A DNA stretch of 64,000 nt from Ruegeria atlantica. Lineage in GTDB: Bacteria > Pseudomonadota > Alphaproteobacteria > Rhodobacterales > Rhodobacteraceae. Numbering within the stretch: position 1 is the stretch's first letter; each line of letters begins with the position of its first letter. The DNA lies in contig NZ_WQCG01000002.1 in NCBI RefSeq assembly GCF_013032505.1, forward strand, positions 496,001-560,000, read 5' to 3'. Positions 43,998 to 53,224 of the stretch are shown piece after piece. Under the pieces are notes generated by a model, which was not told the DNA's origin, did no database searches, and saw only the letters and a program-made list of their open reading frames with translations. The translations under genes and the position numbers were made by a program.

Positions 43998-45491
43998 TCA
44001 CGTCAACCGTTGCAAAAAGTCTTCGGCCGTCGCGACATGCCTGTGCTTGACTTCTGGCGACATACGATGCGCTGTACGGCACATCATGGCCCATCGCGGA
44101 TTACTGGAAAGTCTATCGGCATGCTTCAAGATAAAACGCCAATAAAGACCATCCCATACATCTGCCCAGGGCCCTTTGCCCCAATGGCTCATTTTGCGAA
44201 CGTAATTTGATCCAGAAAAATAGGGTTTTGTTGTAATCAGCCCGCCATCGGCGTGCTGGCTCATTGCATAAGCGTTGGGAACCATCACCCAATCGTAACT
44301 GTCGACGAACATTTCCATAAACCAGCGATAGACAGCGTCTGGATCGATCTCGCACAAAAACATAAAACCACCCAGAACCATGAGCCGCTCAATGTGGTGA
44401 CAATATCCGGTTTTAAGCACTCTTTGGATCGTATCATCCAGCGGATCAATTCCCGTGGTGCCTTGGTAGAATGCGTCAGGCATGGGGCGCGTATGGCCCC
44501 AGTGGTTCGTCGTACGCATCGGAACGCCAAGGTCTTCATAGGTTGCGCGCATGAATTCGCGCCAGCCAACGATCTGTCGGATGAACCCTTCGACTGAGTT
44601 TAGCGGAATGCCCTTTCGATCAGCGTGCGCCAGAGCACCGTCCAAAACTTGCTGTGGCGTCAAAAGCCCAATATTCAGAGCCGGCGTAAGGACGGCATGC
44701 CAAAGCCAATTTTCGCCTTCGACAATGGCATCCTCGTAGTCGCCGAAGCGATCAAAACGCCGTTCCAGAAACTGTGCCAGCCAATCAGCCGCAGCTTTAT
44801 GTGATGTCGGATAGTAAAGCGTGTCCAGGTCGCCCAAAGCGTGCGGAAACTCGGCCAGAACTTGCGCCTTTGCGGTTTCGTCAACCGCATCATGGGCGGG
44901 CCAGTCGATCCAAGGCAAACTGGCCAGTTGTCCTTTGGGTACCTTCTTTCGGTTGTCTTCGTCAAAGCTCCATTGGCCACCAAGTGGTTGATCACCATCC
45001 ATTAAGATGGACAAACGGCGGCGCTGCCTTTTGTAGAACTCGGCCATGAACCAACGTTTGTGATCCGCCGACCATGCAAGATTGTCCGCCCGCGTATTCA
45101 AAAAGCCAGGCGAAGGCTTAAGATCAAGCGTGATGTTGGTGCTCTTCGCCGCCGTATGCAGCCGTTTTTCGCATATATAATCAACCGGTTCTGCCATGAG
45201 GACTCGACTGACGCCGCGCTGATGCAGGTCCTCGAACAACCGCATGCACGCCCCTGCCCTCGGCGCGTATTTGCAGATCGTGGCTTTGAACCCCTGCGCA
45301 ACCAGATCGTCGCGATACCGCGCCATAGAAGCCCGGTGCAGCCAGAGCTTTTGCTTGTGCATTGTGGCTGGATAAATCGCATCACCAAAGAAAAGCGGGT
45401 CTTCAAAGAGCACAACATGATCGGGCCGAGTGACCAGACCTGGGTGTTGGGCAAAAAGCTGGTTTGGAAGAATAATGGTGGCTGAAGACAT
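43998..45491 (-). CDS. Cryptochrome/photolyase-related protein of the FeS-BCP/(6-4) type, Fe-S cysteines missing
   Basis: A 497-residue flavoprotein of the deoxyribodipyrimidine-photolyase-related family. N-terminal IILPNQLFAQHPGLV and MHKQKLWLHRASMARYRDDL are typical, as are the FAD-site helices with NSVEGFIRQIVGWREFMR, the His-His pair at 365-366 (HHIERLMVLG) and MSQHADGGLITTKPYFSGSN without break to residue 429. Known members carry four Cys for a [4Fe-4S] cluster, three of them soon after that point; here the segment reads HWGKGPWADVWDGLYWRF (436-453) with none, and the segment is shorter. It begins 20 bases after the preceding operon gene. The ATG at 45491 is preferred over the longer open frame, which would overlap that gene. 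Confidence 0.88.
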   Translation of the reverse strand: MSSATIILPNQLFAQHPGLVTRPDHVVLFEDPLFFGDAIYPATMHKQKLWLHRASMARYRDDLVAQGFKATICKYAPRAGACMRLFEDLHQRGVSRVLMAEPVDYICEKRLHTAAKSTNITLDLKPSPGFLNTRADNLAWSADHKRWFMAEFYKRQRRRLSILMDGDQPLGGQWSFDEDNRKKVPKGQLASLPWIDWPAHDAVDETAKAQVLAEFPHALGDLDTLYYPTSHKAAADWLAQFLERRFDRFGDYEDAIVEGENWLWHAVLTPALNIGLLTPQQVLDGALAHADRKGIPLNSVEGFIRQIVGWREFMRATYEDLGVPMRTTNHWGHTRPMPDAFYQGTTGIDPLDDTIQRVLKTGYCHHIERLMVLGGFMFLCEIDPDAVYRWFMEMFVDSYDWVMVPNAYAMSQHADGGLITTKPYFSGSNYVRKMSHWGKGPWADVWDGLYWRFILKHADRLSSNPRWAMMCRTAHRMSPEVKHRHVATAEDFLQRLT

Positions 45492-45511
45492 GTGGGGTTC
45501 GCGTGATTTGG

Positions 45512-46744
45512 TTAGTCGGCCAGATTCATCTGGCTCAAAATTGAGGGGATCTTTTTTCTCAGACCGAAAAATCCGGCTTTGGCCTGGGGCCAAGCAACAG
45601 CATCATATTGTCGAACAACCCGGTGCATAGTGATACCGACGCCTTTCAATACAGGTTCTGCGCGATCCAATCGGGATCGCACAGGGCCGACAGGCGCATA
45701 AGCTGTTGCAATGGTCGAAACACCAGCAGTCTTTGCCGCCTTGATCAGCGGGACAGACCAGTCCTCGGCTGTTTCCGCAATCTGCGCGAAGGGTTCCAGA
45801 GCATCGTTCATTGCGCCTGCTGCAAAATCCCGTGCGATGTTTCCTATCGGATTTGGGGAACGACCACGGGTGGCCATAAGACCGATCACGTGAGCGGGCG
45901 AAGACGACATAAGGGCAGCGCCAGATAGGTCCTCCTCGGTCAAGAGCAGAAGATAAGGAGGATCCGACCGTATGTGAGACAATGAAAGAGGAACGTGCGG
46001 GTGCTCTATCGGCTCTGTCAGCGGCGCGGCGGAGGTTGTCAGACCCTTGGGGTGAAACCGACCTTCAGTATATTTGGCGATGTTGTCCGGTCTTGCCAGA
46101 TAAATCCTGCCCTTGGTGTGTAAACCGCCAACCCAGCGCCAGCTCAGCGTGTTCGACGCGGGATCGCCATCCATTAGATGCCGCAGAAAAAAATCTGCAC
46201 CAAGCTGCCACGGCAAGCGCAACGTGAAAATCCAAATTGAGGCGAACCACATGCGTGCATGGTTGTGCAAATAGCCATTTGTCACCAGTTCACGTGCCCA
46301 ATGGTCAAAACAGTCAATACCAGTATTGCCTGTCACCGCGCTTCTGAACTGGCTCTCTAACTCTGGATCACTTTCGAGCGATTGAATCGTGGTGATGAGG
46401 TCGCGTTGGTATTGCGTCCAGACGCTTGGCCTTTGTTCCAGCCAACCCTTGAAATAGGTGCGCCAGAAAACTTCTTGGACGAACTTCTCTGATGCGCTGG
46501 CGCTGTGTGCGGCCAGAACCCGTTCAAGCACCTCTTGCTCGGTGATCAAGCGGTGCCTTAGCCAAGGCGATAGGCCCGAGACGTTGCTGCGTCGTTCGGC
46601 GCCAAAGTCATAGTTGCGTGTCCGGACATAATGCCGCCCGGTGCGTGCAGCGAACTGCTGCAGCCTTTTTAGACCATCGGCGCGTCTGGGTTTGAAAGCG
46701 ATCGGTTCGGCCGCTTCCGATAGCTCCGGAAAAATCTCAGTCAT
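45512..46744 (-). CDS. Photolyase-like FAD-binding protein with domains in apparently swapped order
   Basis: A 410-residue protein. Residues about 55-245 resemble the photolyase FAD-binding helical domain: [52 protein letters not shown] and [11 protein letters not shown]. The N-terminal alpha/beta antenna domain normally before it is missing, but residues about 255-410 look like one ([53 protein letters not shown]). This suggests a circular permutation. Its ATG overlaps the DUF2256 stop (ATGA at 46744-46741), so translation is coupled. A repair or light-sensing role is inferred. Confidence 0.8.
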   Translation of the reverse strand: MTEIFPELSEAAEPIAFKPRRADGLKRLQQFAARTGRHYVRTRNYDFGAERRSNVSGLSPWLRHRLITEQEVLERVLAAHSASASEKFVQEVFWRTYFKGWLEQRPSVWTQYQRDLITTIQSLESDPELESQFRSAVTGNTGIDCFDHWARELVTNGYLHNHARMWFASIWIFTLRLPWQLGADFFLRHLMDGDPASNTLSWRWVGGLHTKGRIYLARPDNIAKYTEGRFHPKGLTTSAAPLTEPIEHPHVPLSLSHIRSDPPYLLLLTEEDLSGAALMSSSPAHVIGLMATRGRSPNPIGNIARDFAAGAMNDALEPFAQIAETAEDWSVPLIKAAKTAGVSTIATAYAPVGPVRSRLDRAEPVLKGVGITMHRVVRQYDAVAWPQAKAGFFGLRKKIPSILSQMNLAD

Positions 46745-46878
46745 GCGGCCGACCTGCATTTTTTCGAGCAGTACTTCACCTCATCCCAATCCTTTTCCCA
46801 TTTCTTGCGCCAAGTGAAAGGGCGCTGACAGACAGGACAGATTTTCTGCGGCAAGTCGGCTTTCTTCCGTATTTTCAT
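46741..46878 (-). CDS. DUF2256 small zinc-ribbon protein
   Basis: A 45-residue basic protein: [12 protein letters not shown], then CPVC (14-17), the conserved [19 protein letters not shown] and KKC, four cysteines in a zinc-ribbon arrangement that is the hallmark of DUF2256. Its ATG overlaps the photolyase stop (46878-46875) and its TGA overlaps the next ATG, so it is translationally locked between two photolyase-type proteins. DUF2256 proteins are known to neighbour cryptochrome/photolyase genes, but their role is not known. The four-cysteine ribbon might contact DNA or a partner protein. Confidence 0.88.
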   Translation of the reverse strand: MKIRKKADLPQKICPVCQRPFTWRKKWEKDWDEVKYCSKKCRSAA

Positions 46879-48389
46879 GACGGATCCCCAAAAGGTAGAC
46901 TGAGCTGCGTTTGGCTTTCCGCGCCACGCGAACTTTTGCGCGAGACCCGTTTGTGCTTTCGGCTTGCGTGTTTCGCAGAAATCGCTTGTGCTTCAATGCG
47001 AAACTCTGCGCTTCGCCGGATACTCCAGACACGTTCACGGGCAGTTTTCGCGGCTGTGAGATGGTCAAAGACGCGCCTTGGATAGATGGTTCCTATGATC
47101 TGTTGCGCGTTGCTTGCTGTCCAGGGCTCGTGGATATGCTGATCTGGGATATGCGCTAATTCCGGCAACCACGTACGAATGAACACGCCCTCAGGATCCT
47201 GATCATAGCCCTGTTTGACGGGATTATAGATACGCACAGAATTGATCCCGGTGGTTCCCGATTGCATCTGTACCTGGTTCCAATGAATGCCCGGTTCATA
47301 GTCGGTGAACATGCGCGCCAAATGCAAACCCGGTGCCCGCCAATCGAGCCATAGATGATAACTCGCTGTGGCCATGACCATTGCGCGCATCCGAAAGTTA
47401 AGCCACCCCGTTGCGTGCAATGATCGCATGCAAGCATCCAAAAAGGGATAGCCTGTTTCGCCGTTGGACCATGCGGTCAACAACTCGGCGTCTGGCTTTT
47501 GGGGCCGCAACCCGTCGTTGAGCCGGTGCAAATTCTCAAACTCAATGCGCGGCTCATCCTCGAGCTTTTGTATAAAGTGGCAATGCCAATGCAATCGGCC
47601 AGAGAAAGATCGAAGGGACTTGTGCCAGTCCTTTGCGTGCGGTGGCAACGCCCGCTGTTGCTTCTTTGTCGCTTGCGTCACCTCGCGCATCGAAAGCGCG
47701 CCCCAAGCAAGATAGGGCGAGAGCCGCGAACACGCGATGGCCCCTTCTAAAGGACTCGACATTTCGCGTTGATAGCGTTCGCCGCGGTGGGTCAGAAAGC
47801 TGTTTAGCCGTTCTAAACCTACACGCCGCCCACCAACTTGTCGGGCCACGCACAAATCATCCTGCAAGCCGAGGTCATGCTCAGTTGGAATGGATCCGGG
47901 TTCTACTTCGATCGGTTCCAGCGCAACAGGGGGCGAGATTGGCTGATGCATGAATCTATCCCAACGTCCCGCCCATCCATCGCGCGATTTGAGCCTGCGA
48001 AACACGCCATGATTTTGAACTTCGAACTGTCGCACACCATGCTTCTTACACCATGCGGCAACCCGAAGGTCCCGACGAAAAGTCCAATCATTCCCTGTTT
48101 CTTCGTGCGACCAAAGGCACTCTATCAGGTTAAGCTTCTTTAACTCAGACAGGATCGACGTAATCTCCCCCAAGCGTACTACGAGAGGTTGGCCAAGTCT
48201 TCCAAGGTTTGCGCGCAAGTCAGTGAGAGTCTCTGCAACAAAGCGCCACTGTCGCGCAGAGGCGTCAGGCTGCTGCCAAAGCTCGGGTTCAACCACATAG
48301 AGCGGCAGAACTGGCCCAACACGCGATGCGTGCAACAAGGGCAGATGATCTTCCACCCTCAAATCGCGTTTGAACCAAACAACTTGCAC
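46875..48389 (-). CDS. phrB: Deoxyribodipyrimidine photolyase (class I-like)
   Basis: A 504-residue DNA-repair flavoprotein that uses light to split UV-induced pyrimidine dimers. The antenna domain begins [19 protein letters not shown]; the FAD domain has [72 protein letters not shown] and [18 protein letters not shown] Lys/Arg/His-rich tail of about 40 residues ([17 protein letters not shown]) follows the catalytic domain and may bind DNA. It is the first gene of a four-gene photorepair operon and overlaps DUF2256 by 4 bases. CPD repair is the likely activity; the subclass is not certain. Confidence 0.92.
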   Translation of the reverse strand: MQVVWFKRDLRVEDHLPLLHASRVGPVLPLYVVEPELWQQPDASARQWRFVAETLTDLRANLGRLGQPLVVRLGEITSILSELKKLNLIECLWSHEETGNDWTFRRDLRVAAWCKKHGVRQFEVQNHGVFRRLKSRDGWAGRWDRFMHQPISPPVALEPIEVEPGSIPTEHDLGLQDDLCVARQVGGRRVGLERLNSFLTHRGERYQREMSSPLEGAIACSRLSPYLAWGALSMREVTQATKKQQRALPPHAKDWHKSLRSFSGRLHWHCHFIQKLEDEPRIEFENLHRLNDGLRPQKPDAELLTAWSNGETGYPFLDACMRSLHATGWLNFRMRAMVMATASYHLWLDWRAPGLHLARMFTDYEPGIHWNQVQMQSGTTGINSVRIYNPVKQGYDQDPEGVFIRTWLPELAHIPDQHIHEPWTASNAQQIIGTIYPRRVFDHLTAAKTARERVWSIRRSAEFRIEAQAISAKHASRKHKRVSRKSSRGAESQTQLSLPFGDPS

Positions 48390-48690
48390 GATATCTCCTA
48401 ATGGCTCTTATTTAAGATACGTGCGCTGCCCTAAAATGGATTTACAATCAGCGGTCTCCACCTTTCACCATCGCCACACACCGCACAGAGCAGCCGTTGA
48501 CAATCCGTACTTCATTGCCAGAAAGTCCGCATAGCAGGCGCTTACACCGGGCGCGGTGAATGGCCGATCCGAGCCCAAAGCGCATCCATCATTTGGAAAC
48601 AGATAACACTTCCGTGGCATCAATTAGGAACGCGCTGAAAATCGACTACGCAAGCAACTGTAACTCTGGTTGGAGGTGCTAACGAGGACT
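48390..48690. other. Intergenic stretch with dispersed repeat
   Basis: Apart from the 58-base repeat at 48525-48582, nothing recognisable. It must hold the promoter of the photolyase operon. Confidence 0.4.
48525..48582. repeat. 58-bp dispersed intergenic repeat, copy 1
   Basis: Aligns without gaps to 54374-54431 with 50 of 58 bases identical; it ends in the common GAGCCCAAAGCG. Both copies are non-coding and lie between genes. Confidence 0.65.
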
Positions 48691-50040
48691 TTACCCGGGT
48701 CGATACCTACTCAGTGTCTCCAGTATCATATTCCGTGTATTTTCGTCGTTGTGGAAAATCCTGTCGGCGAGAAACTCGGACGGAAACTCCGGCCATGTCC
48801 TTCGCATTTCAGCAACGAGCCGTCGTGCTTCTTCTGAACTTCCCAACTGATCGTACGCGACAGCTTGGAATAAGAGCGAAGGAGCACTGACTGGCGCCCC
48901 GGCAGCTGGCGCTCCCTGAAAGGCTTCAACAACATTTTCGTAGTTCCCGAGCATAAGTTGCGACACGCCCCAGATATTTCTCGCACCGAACCTACCAGAT
49001 CCTGATTTAGGTCTCTCGGGGTTGCTAACCTCGGCAGCAAGTTCCGGGGCATCCGCCAAGATGGCAGTGATACCTGCAAGGTCGAGAATATGGCCATCCG
49101 TCGGCGCCAGTTCGACGGATATTCTAGCGTATTTCAACGCCTCGTTTGGCTGGTTTTTGACGGCAAGTACCCAACCATTTGCACCGTTTGCCCACGCATC
49201 AGCCGGGGACAATTCAAGCGCTTTTCCAGACATTCCTGAGGCTTGATTGAAGAGATCATCCCTTTGTGCTTCATCCGGCGTCAACACCGCCAAGATCGCC
49301 AAGACCTGCGCTGATCCGGCATAGCCGTCGGACAGAGCCGGGTCGAGTTCCCTAGCGTGCTGGAACATTCCCAGCGCTATTTGCTGACGCTTGACATCAA
49401 AAACGGGGAAAAACATGCCGCGGGCTTGATCCGCAAGGTTAGCCGCCTGAAGTCTTGTCAACGATTGTTCACCAAGCGCCACACGTTCTGCTTGTTCGAT
49501 GGATCTAGTTGTTGGCACAACCTCTCTGTTATCCTGGCTTATCCAGATGCCAAGCACAGCGATTAATACGAGAACACCCAGTCCGGCAGGCAGAAGTTGC
49601 CGCGAACTCCAACGGCCAACTGGAGTGTCGCTCTGCAGTTCACTTGATAGGCGGTCTTCACTTGTAGGTTCGTATGAAAACCGCGGCTTGTATCCGCCGG
49701 GGTCAACAAAAATGCGAACTCCACTGCCGTCCCAGTGATCTTCGTAGAACTGATGCAAAAGACGACGCAGTCGCCTTGCCTCAACGCGAACCAAGTTTTG
49801 ACTACCAGTACCATCTATGCGCCGCCCATAGACCTCAACAGCGATAGCTTTGCCTCGAATCTGAGTGCTTCGACCCGATAGAGATTCCTCGACTATATAG
49901 GTGAGAAATTGCGTGAGTCGGGGTGAAGCTTGAAACCCTTCACTTGATACAATTCGACTCAGGGCTTCCCGGATGAGCTCCGGAGAAGGTTGTCCAACAT
50001 GTTGATTTATTGGCAATTCGTTGGATTTGTTCAATTTCAA
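48691..50040 (-). CDS. Membrane-anchored winged-helix/TPR protein, putative regulator
   Basis: A 449-residue protein. The N-terminal 120 residues (SPRLTQFLTYIVEESLSGRS, VEVYGRR, QNLVRVEARRLRRLLHQFYE) match a domain found ahead of TPR repeats in CadC- or ToxR-like membrane regulators and adenylate-cyclase-associated proteins; it is probably a DNA-binding winged helix. One membrane helix follows (about 148-167, LLPAGLGVLVLIAVLGIW). The outer 280 residues are TPR-like helical pairs (ALGMFQHARELDPALSDGYA, ALKYARISVELAPTDGHI). It is divergent from a small protein and the Tat-exported hydrolase, which it may control. Confidence 0.75.
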   Translation of the reverse strand: MKLNKSNELPINQHVGQPSPELIREALSRIVSSEGFQASPRLTQFLTYIVEESLSGRSTQIRGKAIAVEVYGRRIDGTGSQNLVRVEARRLRRLLHQFYEDHWDGSGVRIFVDPGGYKPRFSYEPTSEDRLSSELQSDTPVGRWSSRQLLPAGLGVLVLIAVLGIWISQDNREVVPTTRSIEQAERVALGEQSLTRLQAANLADQARGMFFPVFDVKRQQIALGMFQHARELDPALSDGYAGSAQVLAILAVLTPDEAQRDDLFNQASGMSGKALELSPADAWANGANGWVLAVKNQPNEALKYARISVELAPTDGHILDLAGITAILADAPELAAEVSNPERPKSGSGRFGARNIWGVSQLMLGNYENVVEAFQGAPAAGAPVSAPSLLFQAVAYDQLGSSEEARRLVAEMRRTWPEFPSEFLADRIFHNDENTRNMILETLSRYRPG

Positions 50041-50112
50041 CTCACCCCCAACTCACGGTGACTCACTTGGCCTTTGCGGTCAACCGCACTCATCTTGATT
50101 TGAGAATAGATA

Positions 50113-50352
50113 GTGGGTGTCGGGATTTTTCCAGTGACAGTGGACCTGATTGAAGAAATTCCAGAACTTTCCGATGTGCTGTCGAGGCACATCGAAACGG
50201 ATGCGCTATTCGGCGAGGTCATAGAAGACCTGAAGAAAGCATCTGCGTTTTCGAAAGACGCATCGATCACGGCCTCAGAGCGCGCCGAGTGGGCCCATAT
50301 CAAATCTGAACTCATCAACGAGCTTCGCCGGATGTTGAAGCGCAACCTGTGA
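50113..50352 (+). CDS. 79-residue protein of unknown function
   Basis: A predicted soluble helical protein (IPELSDVLSRHIETDALF, ERAEWAHIKSELINELRRM) beginning at a GTG; another GTG at 50134 could be the true start, and no strong ribosome-binding site decides. It ends 25 bases before the Tat-exported hydrolase gene, which suggests the same message. No domain is recognised. Confidence 0.55.
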   Translation: MGVGIFPVTVDLIEEIPELSDVLSRHIETDALFGEVIEDLKKASAFSKDASITASERAEWAHIKSELINELRRMLKRNL

Positions 50353-50377
50353 GATACTTTTAACTGAGGACCAATCC

Positions 50378-51844
50378 ATGACCAAGGAAGACAATAGAAA
50401 AGACCAGGAAGACAAACAGGTTCAGGCGTCAGATCAAATTGAAGACCCGTCGCGGCGGAGTGTTCTTAAGGGCTTGGCCACCGGAGCGGCTGCAACAGGA
50501 GCGGCTGGGTTTGCAGCAGGAAGTGCCGAGGCCCACGAAGGAGACGGCCCACTAGGAGAAACACTCAAGAACCCATATGGTGGTCGACCCGCAGGCGGCA
50601 TATCTTTGCCGGAGTACTTCCGTCCTACGAAATACATGACTGGTTCAAACGCGAACTATTTTCCACTGAGTGAGGAATTGGGGCCAGACGAGATGCGAAT
50701 CTCATTCTGTGGCTCAACACCATATCCGCCGCGCGAAGATCAGGCGGGTACTTGCATCATGGTGGAGTTGGGAAATGGAAAACGGTTCTTCTTCGATTTT
50801 GGATCTGGTTGTGTCCGCAACATCATTGCTATGCAAGTGCCAGGGCAACTGATCAACGACATCTTCATCTCTCATTTGCATGTCGACCACTACGCCGACA
50901 TTCCTTATATTTATCCGTTCCGTGCTTGGTCGGGTGGTTACACGCCACTACGCATCCATGGTCCCTCTGGTCGGACACCCGAACTTGGGACAGCTGGAAT
51001 GGTCAAAGGCATGCAACAGATGCTCAAATGGCACCTGGAGGCCTTTGATGTTTTCCCGATTGGGGACGGCTACGAGATCGAAGTCAACGAGTTTGATTTC
51101 CGTCAGGAAGGCGGCATCGTTTATGACGAAGATGGCGTGACTGTTCGGTCTTGGCCTCGAAGCCATGCCAAGGACGGTGCGGTTGGCTATCGGCTGGATT
51201 GGAATGGACTGAGCTTTGTATGGACAGGCGATGGTCGACCAGACGAGCTTTCACGGAAATACGGCGAAGGCGTTGATGTCTTTGTAACCGAAATGTCGGG
51301 ACAGGATATTGGTCAGTTGATGACCTACAAATACGGTATCCCACAGGATCTCTTTAACTACACTATCGATACGCATCACACCTCCCACTATGCCGTGGGT
51401 AAGCTCTTTGCTGATACAAGGCCGCGTTTGGGAATGGTGACACACTATACCCAGGACGAAGACATCGATGCAGAAATGCTGGCTGGTATTCGCGCCCACT
51501 ACGACGGTCTTTTCCAATGGGGTCTCGATGTAGCCGTTGTTAACGTGACCAAGGATGCAATCTGGTACAGGAAAGCTGCACTGCCCGGAAAATCCGGCAC
51601 TGTCCCACCATTCCGCGAACTGGCTGCGGCAGCAGAGGCCGGGCGTATTGAGCTTCCGGATGAAATCACATTGCCGAATCCGAGGCTCACTCGAGCAGAT
51701 CAGCAAGACCAGAAGTATCGAGATATGGAGATCGATCCACGCGAATACTACCCAACTGACGTTTTCCGAGCACCCGGCGGGGACTGGCCGCAGGACTTTA
51801 CCATCAAAGTTTCGGATGTAATCGGCTCACGTGATGAAGACTGA
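50378..51844 (+). CDS. Tat-exported metallo-beta-lactamase-fold hydrolase (GntH-like)
   Basis: A 488-residue protein with a long polar leader and a twin-arginine signal (SRRSVLKGLATGAAATGAAG, arginines 26-27), so it is folded before export to the periplasm. The metal-binding motif HLHVDHYAD (166, 168, 170, 171) identifies the metallo-beta-lactamase fold, with later ligand candidates in SWPRSHAKDG, WTGDGRPDELS and DTHHTSHYAVG. It resembles proteins named GntH in guanitoxin clusters, but no other gene of that pathway is here, so the name should not be taken as function. It is followed after 14 bases by a COG0523 metallochaperone gene that may load its zinc. Confidence 0.82.
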   Translation: MTKEDNRKDQEDKQVQASDQIEDPSRRSVLKGLATGAAATGAAGFAAGSAEAHEGDGPLGETLKNPYGGRPAGGISLPEYFRPTKYMTGSNANYFPLSEELGPDEMRISFCGSTPYPPREDQAGTCIMVELGNGKRFFFDFGSGCVRNIIAMQVPGQLINDIFISHLHVDHYADIPYIYPFRAWSGGYTPLRIHGPSGRTPELGTAGMVKGMQQMLKWHLEAFDVFPIGDGYEIEVNEFDFRQEGGIVYDEDGVTVRSWPRSHAKDGAVGYRLDWNGLSFVWTGDGRPDELSRKYGEGVDVFVTEMSGQDIGQLMTYKYGIPQDLFNYTIDTHHTSHYAVGKLFADTRPRLGMVTHYTQDEDIDAEMLAGIRAHYDGLFQWGLDVAVVNVTKDAIWYRKAALPGKSGTVPPFRELAAAAEAGRIELPDEITLPNPRLTRADQQDQKYRDMEIDPREYYPTDVFRAPGGDWPQDFTIKVSDVIGSRDED

Positions 51845-51858
51845 GAGGAGATCGAACA

Positions 51859-52839
51859 ATGATTGAATTTGGTTCGACTTCTGCGATCCCCGTAACGATC
51901 CTTACCGGCTTTCTTGGAGCTGGTAAGACCACACTTTTGAACCGGATCCTAACAGGCAATCACGGGTTGCGGGTTGCGGTTCTTGTAAATGACTTTGGAT
52001 CCATAAACGTCGATGCAGACTTGGTGGTCGGCCTCGAAGATGACGTTATGAGCCTCGCGAATGGGTGCGTTTGCTGCTCGATACGAGATGACTTGATCGA
52101 AACGGTGGAAGCCGTTCTCGCTCGGCCCGAGAAACCGGAATACATCGTCCTTGAAGCAAGTGGAGTGTCGGATCCGTCGTCAATTGCGATGACATTTACC
52201 GATCAGAAGTTTCGGGACATGATCCGCTTGGACAGCCTTATGTGTCTGGTCGATGCGGATCAGCTATTTGCTGCGCCAGAACAAATGGAACTGAAGCTCC
52301 GTCAAATCGCGTTTTCAGATATGGTTATTTTGAACAAGGTCGATCTTGTCGACAGGGCTGCTGTTCAAAGGGTGCACGATTGGCTCGGGTCTCGTTTCCG
52401 TCGCTATCGTTTGGTCGAAGCTGTCAATGCGGACGTCCCACTGGATATACTTCTTTCAGTCGGTCGCTTTGCCGCCGAACAGCTCGAAACAGAAATACCC
52501 GATCATCACGAACATGGACCGGATTGTGGTTGCCACGCCTCTGACCACTCAGACAGCTTCTCAACAACCATGATGAAAGCTGAACGCCCGATCAGCTTAT
52601 CTTCTCTCCGGAGCGCAATTCGAAAGCTTCCGGGCGATGTGTATCGCCTCAAGGGTTTTGTTTTTAGTGAGGAGGATCCAGATCATCGCATTCTCGTTCA
52701 GGTCGTTGGAAAACGTATGGACATCGCACGTGATGGCGCTTGGGGTGACCGCAAACCCGAAACAAGGCTTGTCGCAATAGGTGCACCGGGGGCGCTCTCC
52801 GAGGATGTGCTTTCGGATTCGCTTATGGAGACGGTCTGA
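51859..52839 (+). CDS. COG0523 (G3E) metallochaperone GTPase
   Basis: A 326-residue cytoplasmic GTPase with Walker A GFLGAGKTTLL (18-28), the metal-binding CVCC at 70-73 (LANGCVCCSIRDDL), the ILNKVDLV base-recognition motif and a His/Cys-rich loop (HHEHGPDCGCHASDH). The C-terminal domain has LPGDVYRLKGFVF, which is typical of the family. COG0523 proteins deliver or allocate zinc, cobalt or iron. AGGAG precedes the ATG. The pairing with an exported metallohydrolase is suggestive, though export by Tat would require metal loading before secretion. Confidence 0.92.
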   Translation: MIEFGSTSAIPVTILTGFLGAGKTTLLNRILTGNHGLRVAVLVNDFGSINVDADLVVGLEDDVMSLANGCVCCSIRDDLIETVEAVLARPEKPEYIVLEASGVSDPSSIAMTFTDQKFRDMIRLDSLMCLVDADQLFAAPEQMELKLRQIAFSDMVILNKVDLVDRAAVQRVHDWLGSRFRRYRLVEAVNADVPLDILLSVGRFAAEQLETEIPDHHEHGPDCGCHASDHSDSFSTTMMKAERPISLSSLRSAIRKLPGDVYRLKGFVFSEEDPDHRILVQVVGKRMDIARDGAWGDRKPETRLVAIGAPGALSEDVLSDSLMETV

Positions 52840-52970
52840 GAGCCAGATTCGATCAAGTATCTTTGCTATAAGTCAACCGTGCTGGACAATTTCATCCAGT
52901 TCGGCGGGGGACGGTATGTGAGTGGACCGTTCCCCAACTTATGGCACCGAACCTATTGGATGGGCTTAGC

Positions 52971-53125
52971 TTCACGAGGCGGCGAAATTACAAATCGCAC
53001 CGAAAATAAACGCCCACCTTGTTTGCATCGCGGTCACTAAAACTGTTTCCTGGAATAAGTGGGCTGAGCTGGAAATGGACTTTCAGAATTACTTGTACGA
53101 GGCGGCTTCACAGAAGGCCGCTTGA
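52971..53125 (+). pseudogene. Possible gene remnant
   Basis: After a TAG, about 50 in-frame codons read like protein (IAPKINAHLVCIAVTKTVSW, then MDFQNYLYEAASQKAA) and end at TGA 53123-53125. There is no start codon with a ribosome-binding site. It may be the tail of a decayed gene within the 385-base gap 52840-53224, where nothing else was found. Confidence 0.25.
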
Positions 53126-53224
53126 ACGGAAATAATATGTTTCGAGACGTCTATGCCTTATAATTCGAGTTCTTTGGCGTTTGTAAATGCGATAGCGAAC
53201 TGGCGTTGTTTCGGAGGTTAACTG

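Noticed and set aside
46781..47068. 95-codon open frame on the minus strand over the DUF2256 region
   Set aside because: Wrong frame; the DUF2256 frame at 46741-46878 has the family's cysteines and ATGA overlaps.
50378..51844. Guanitoxin biosynthesis locus
   Set aside because: Only a GntH-like hydrolase is present; none of the other pathway enzymes is nearby.
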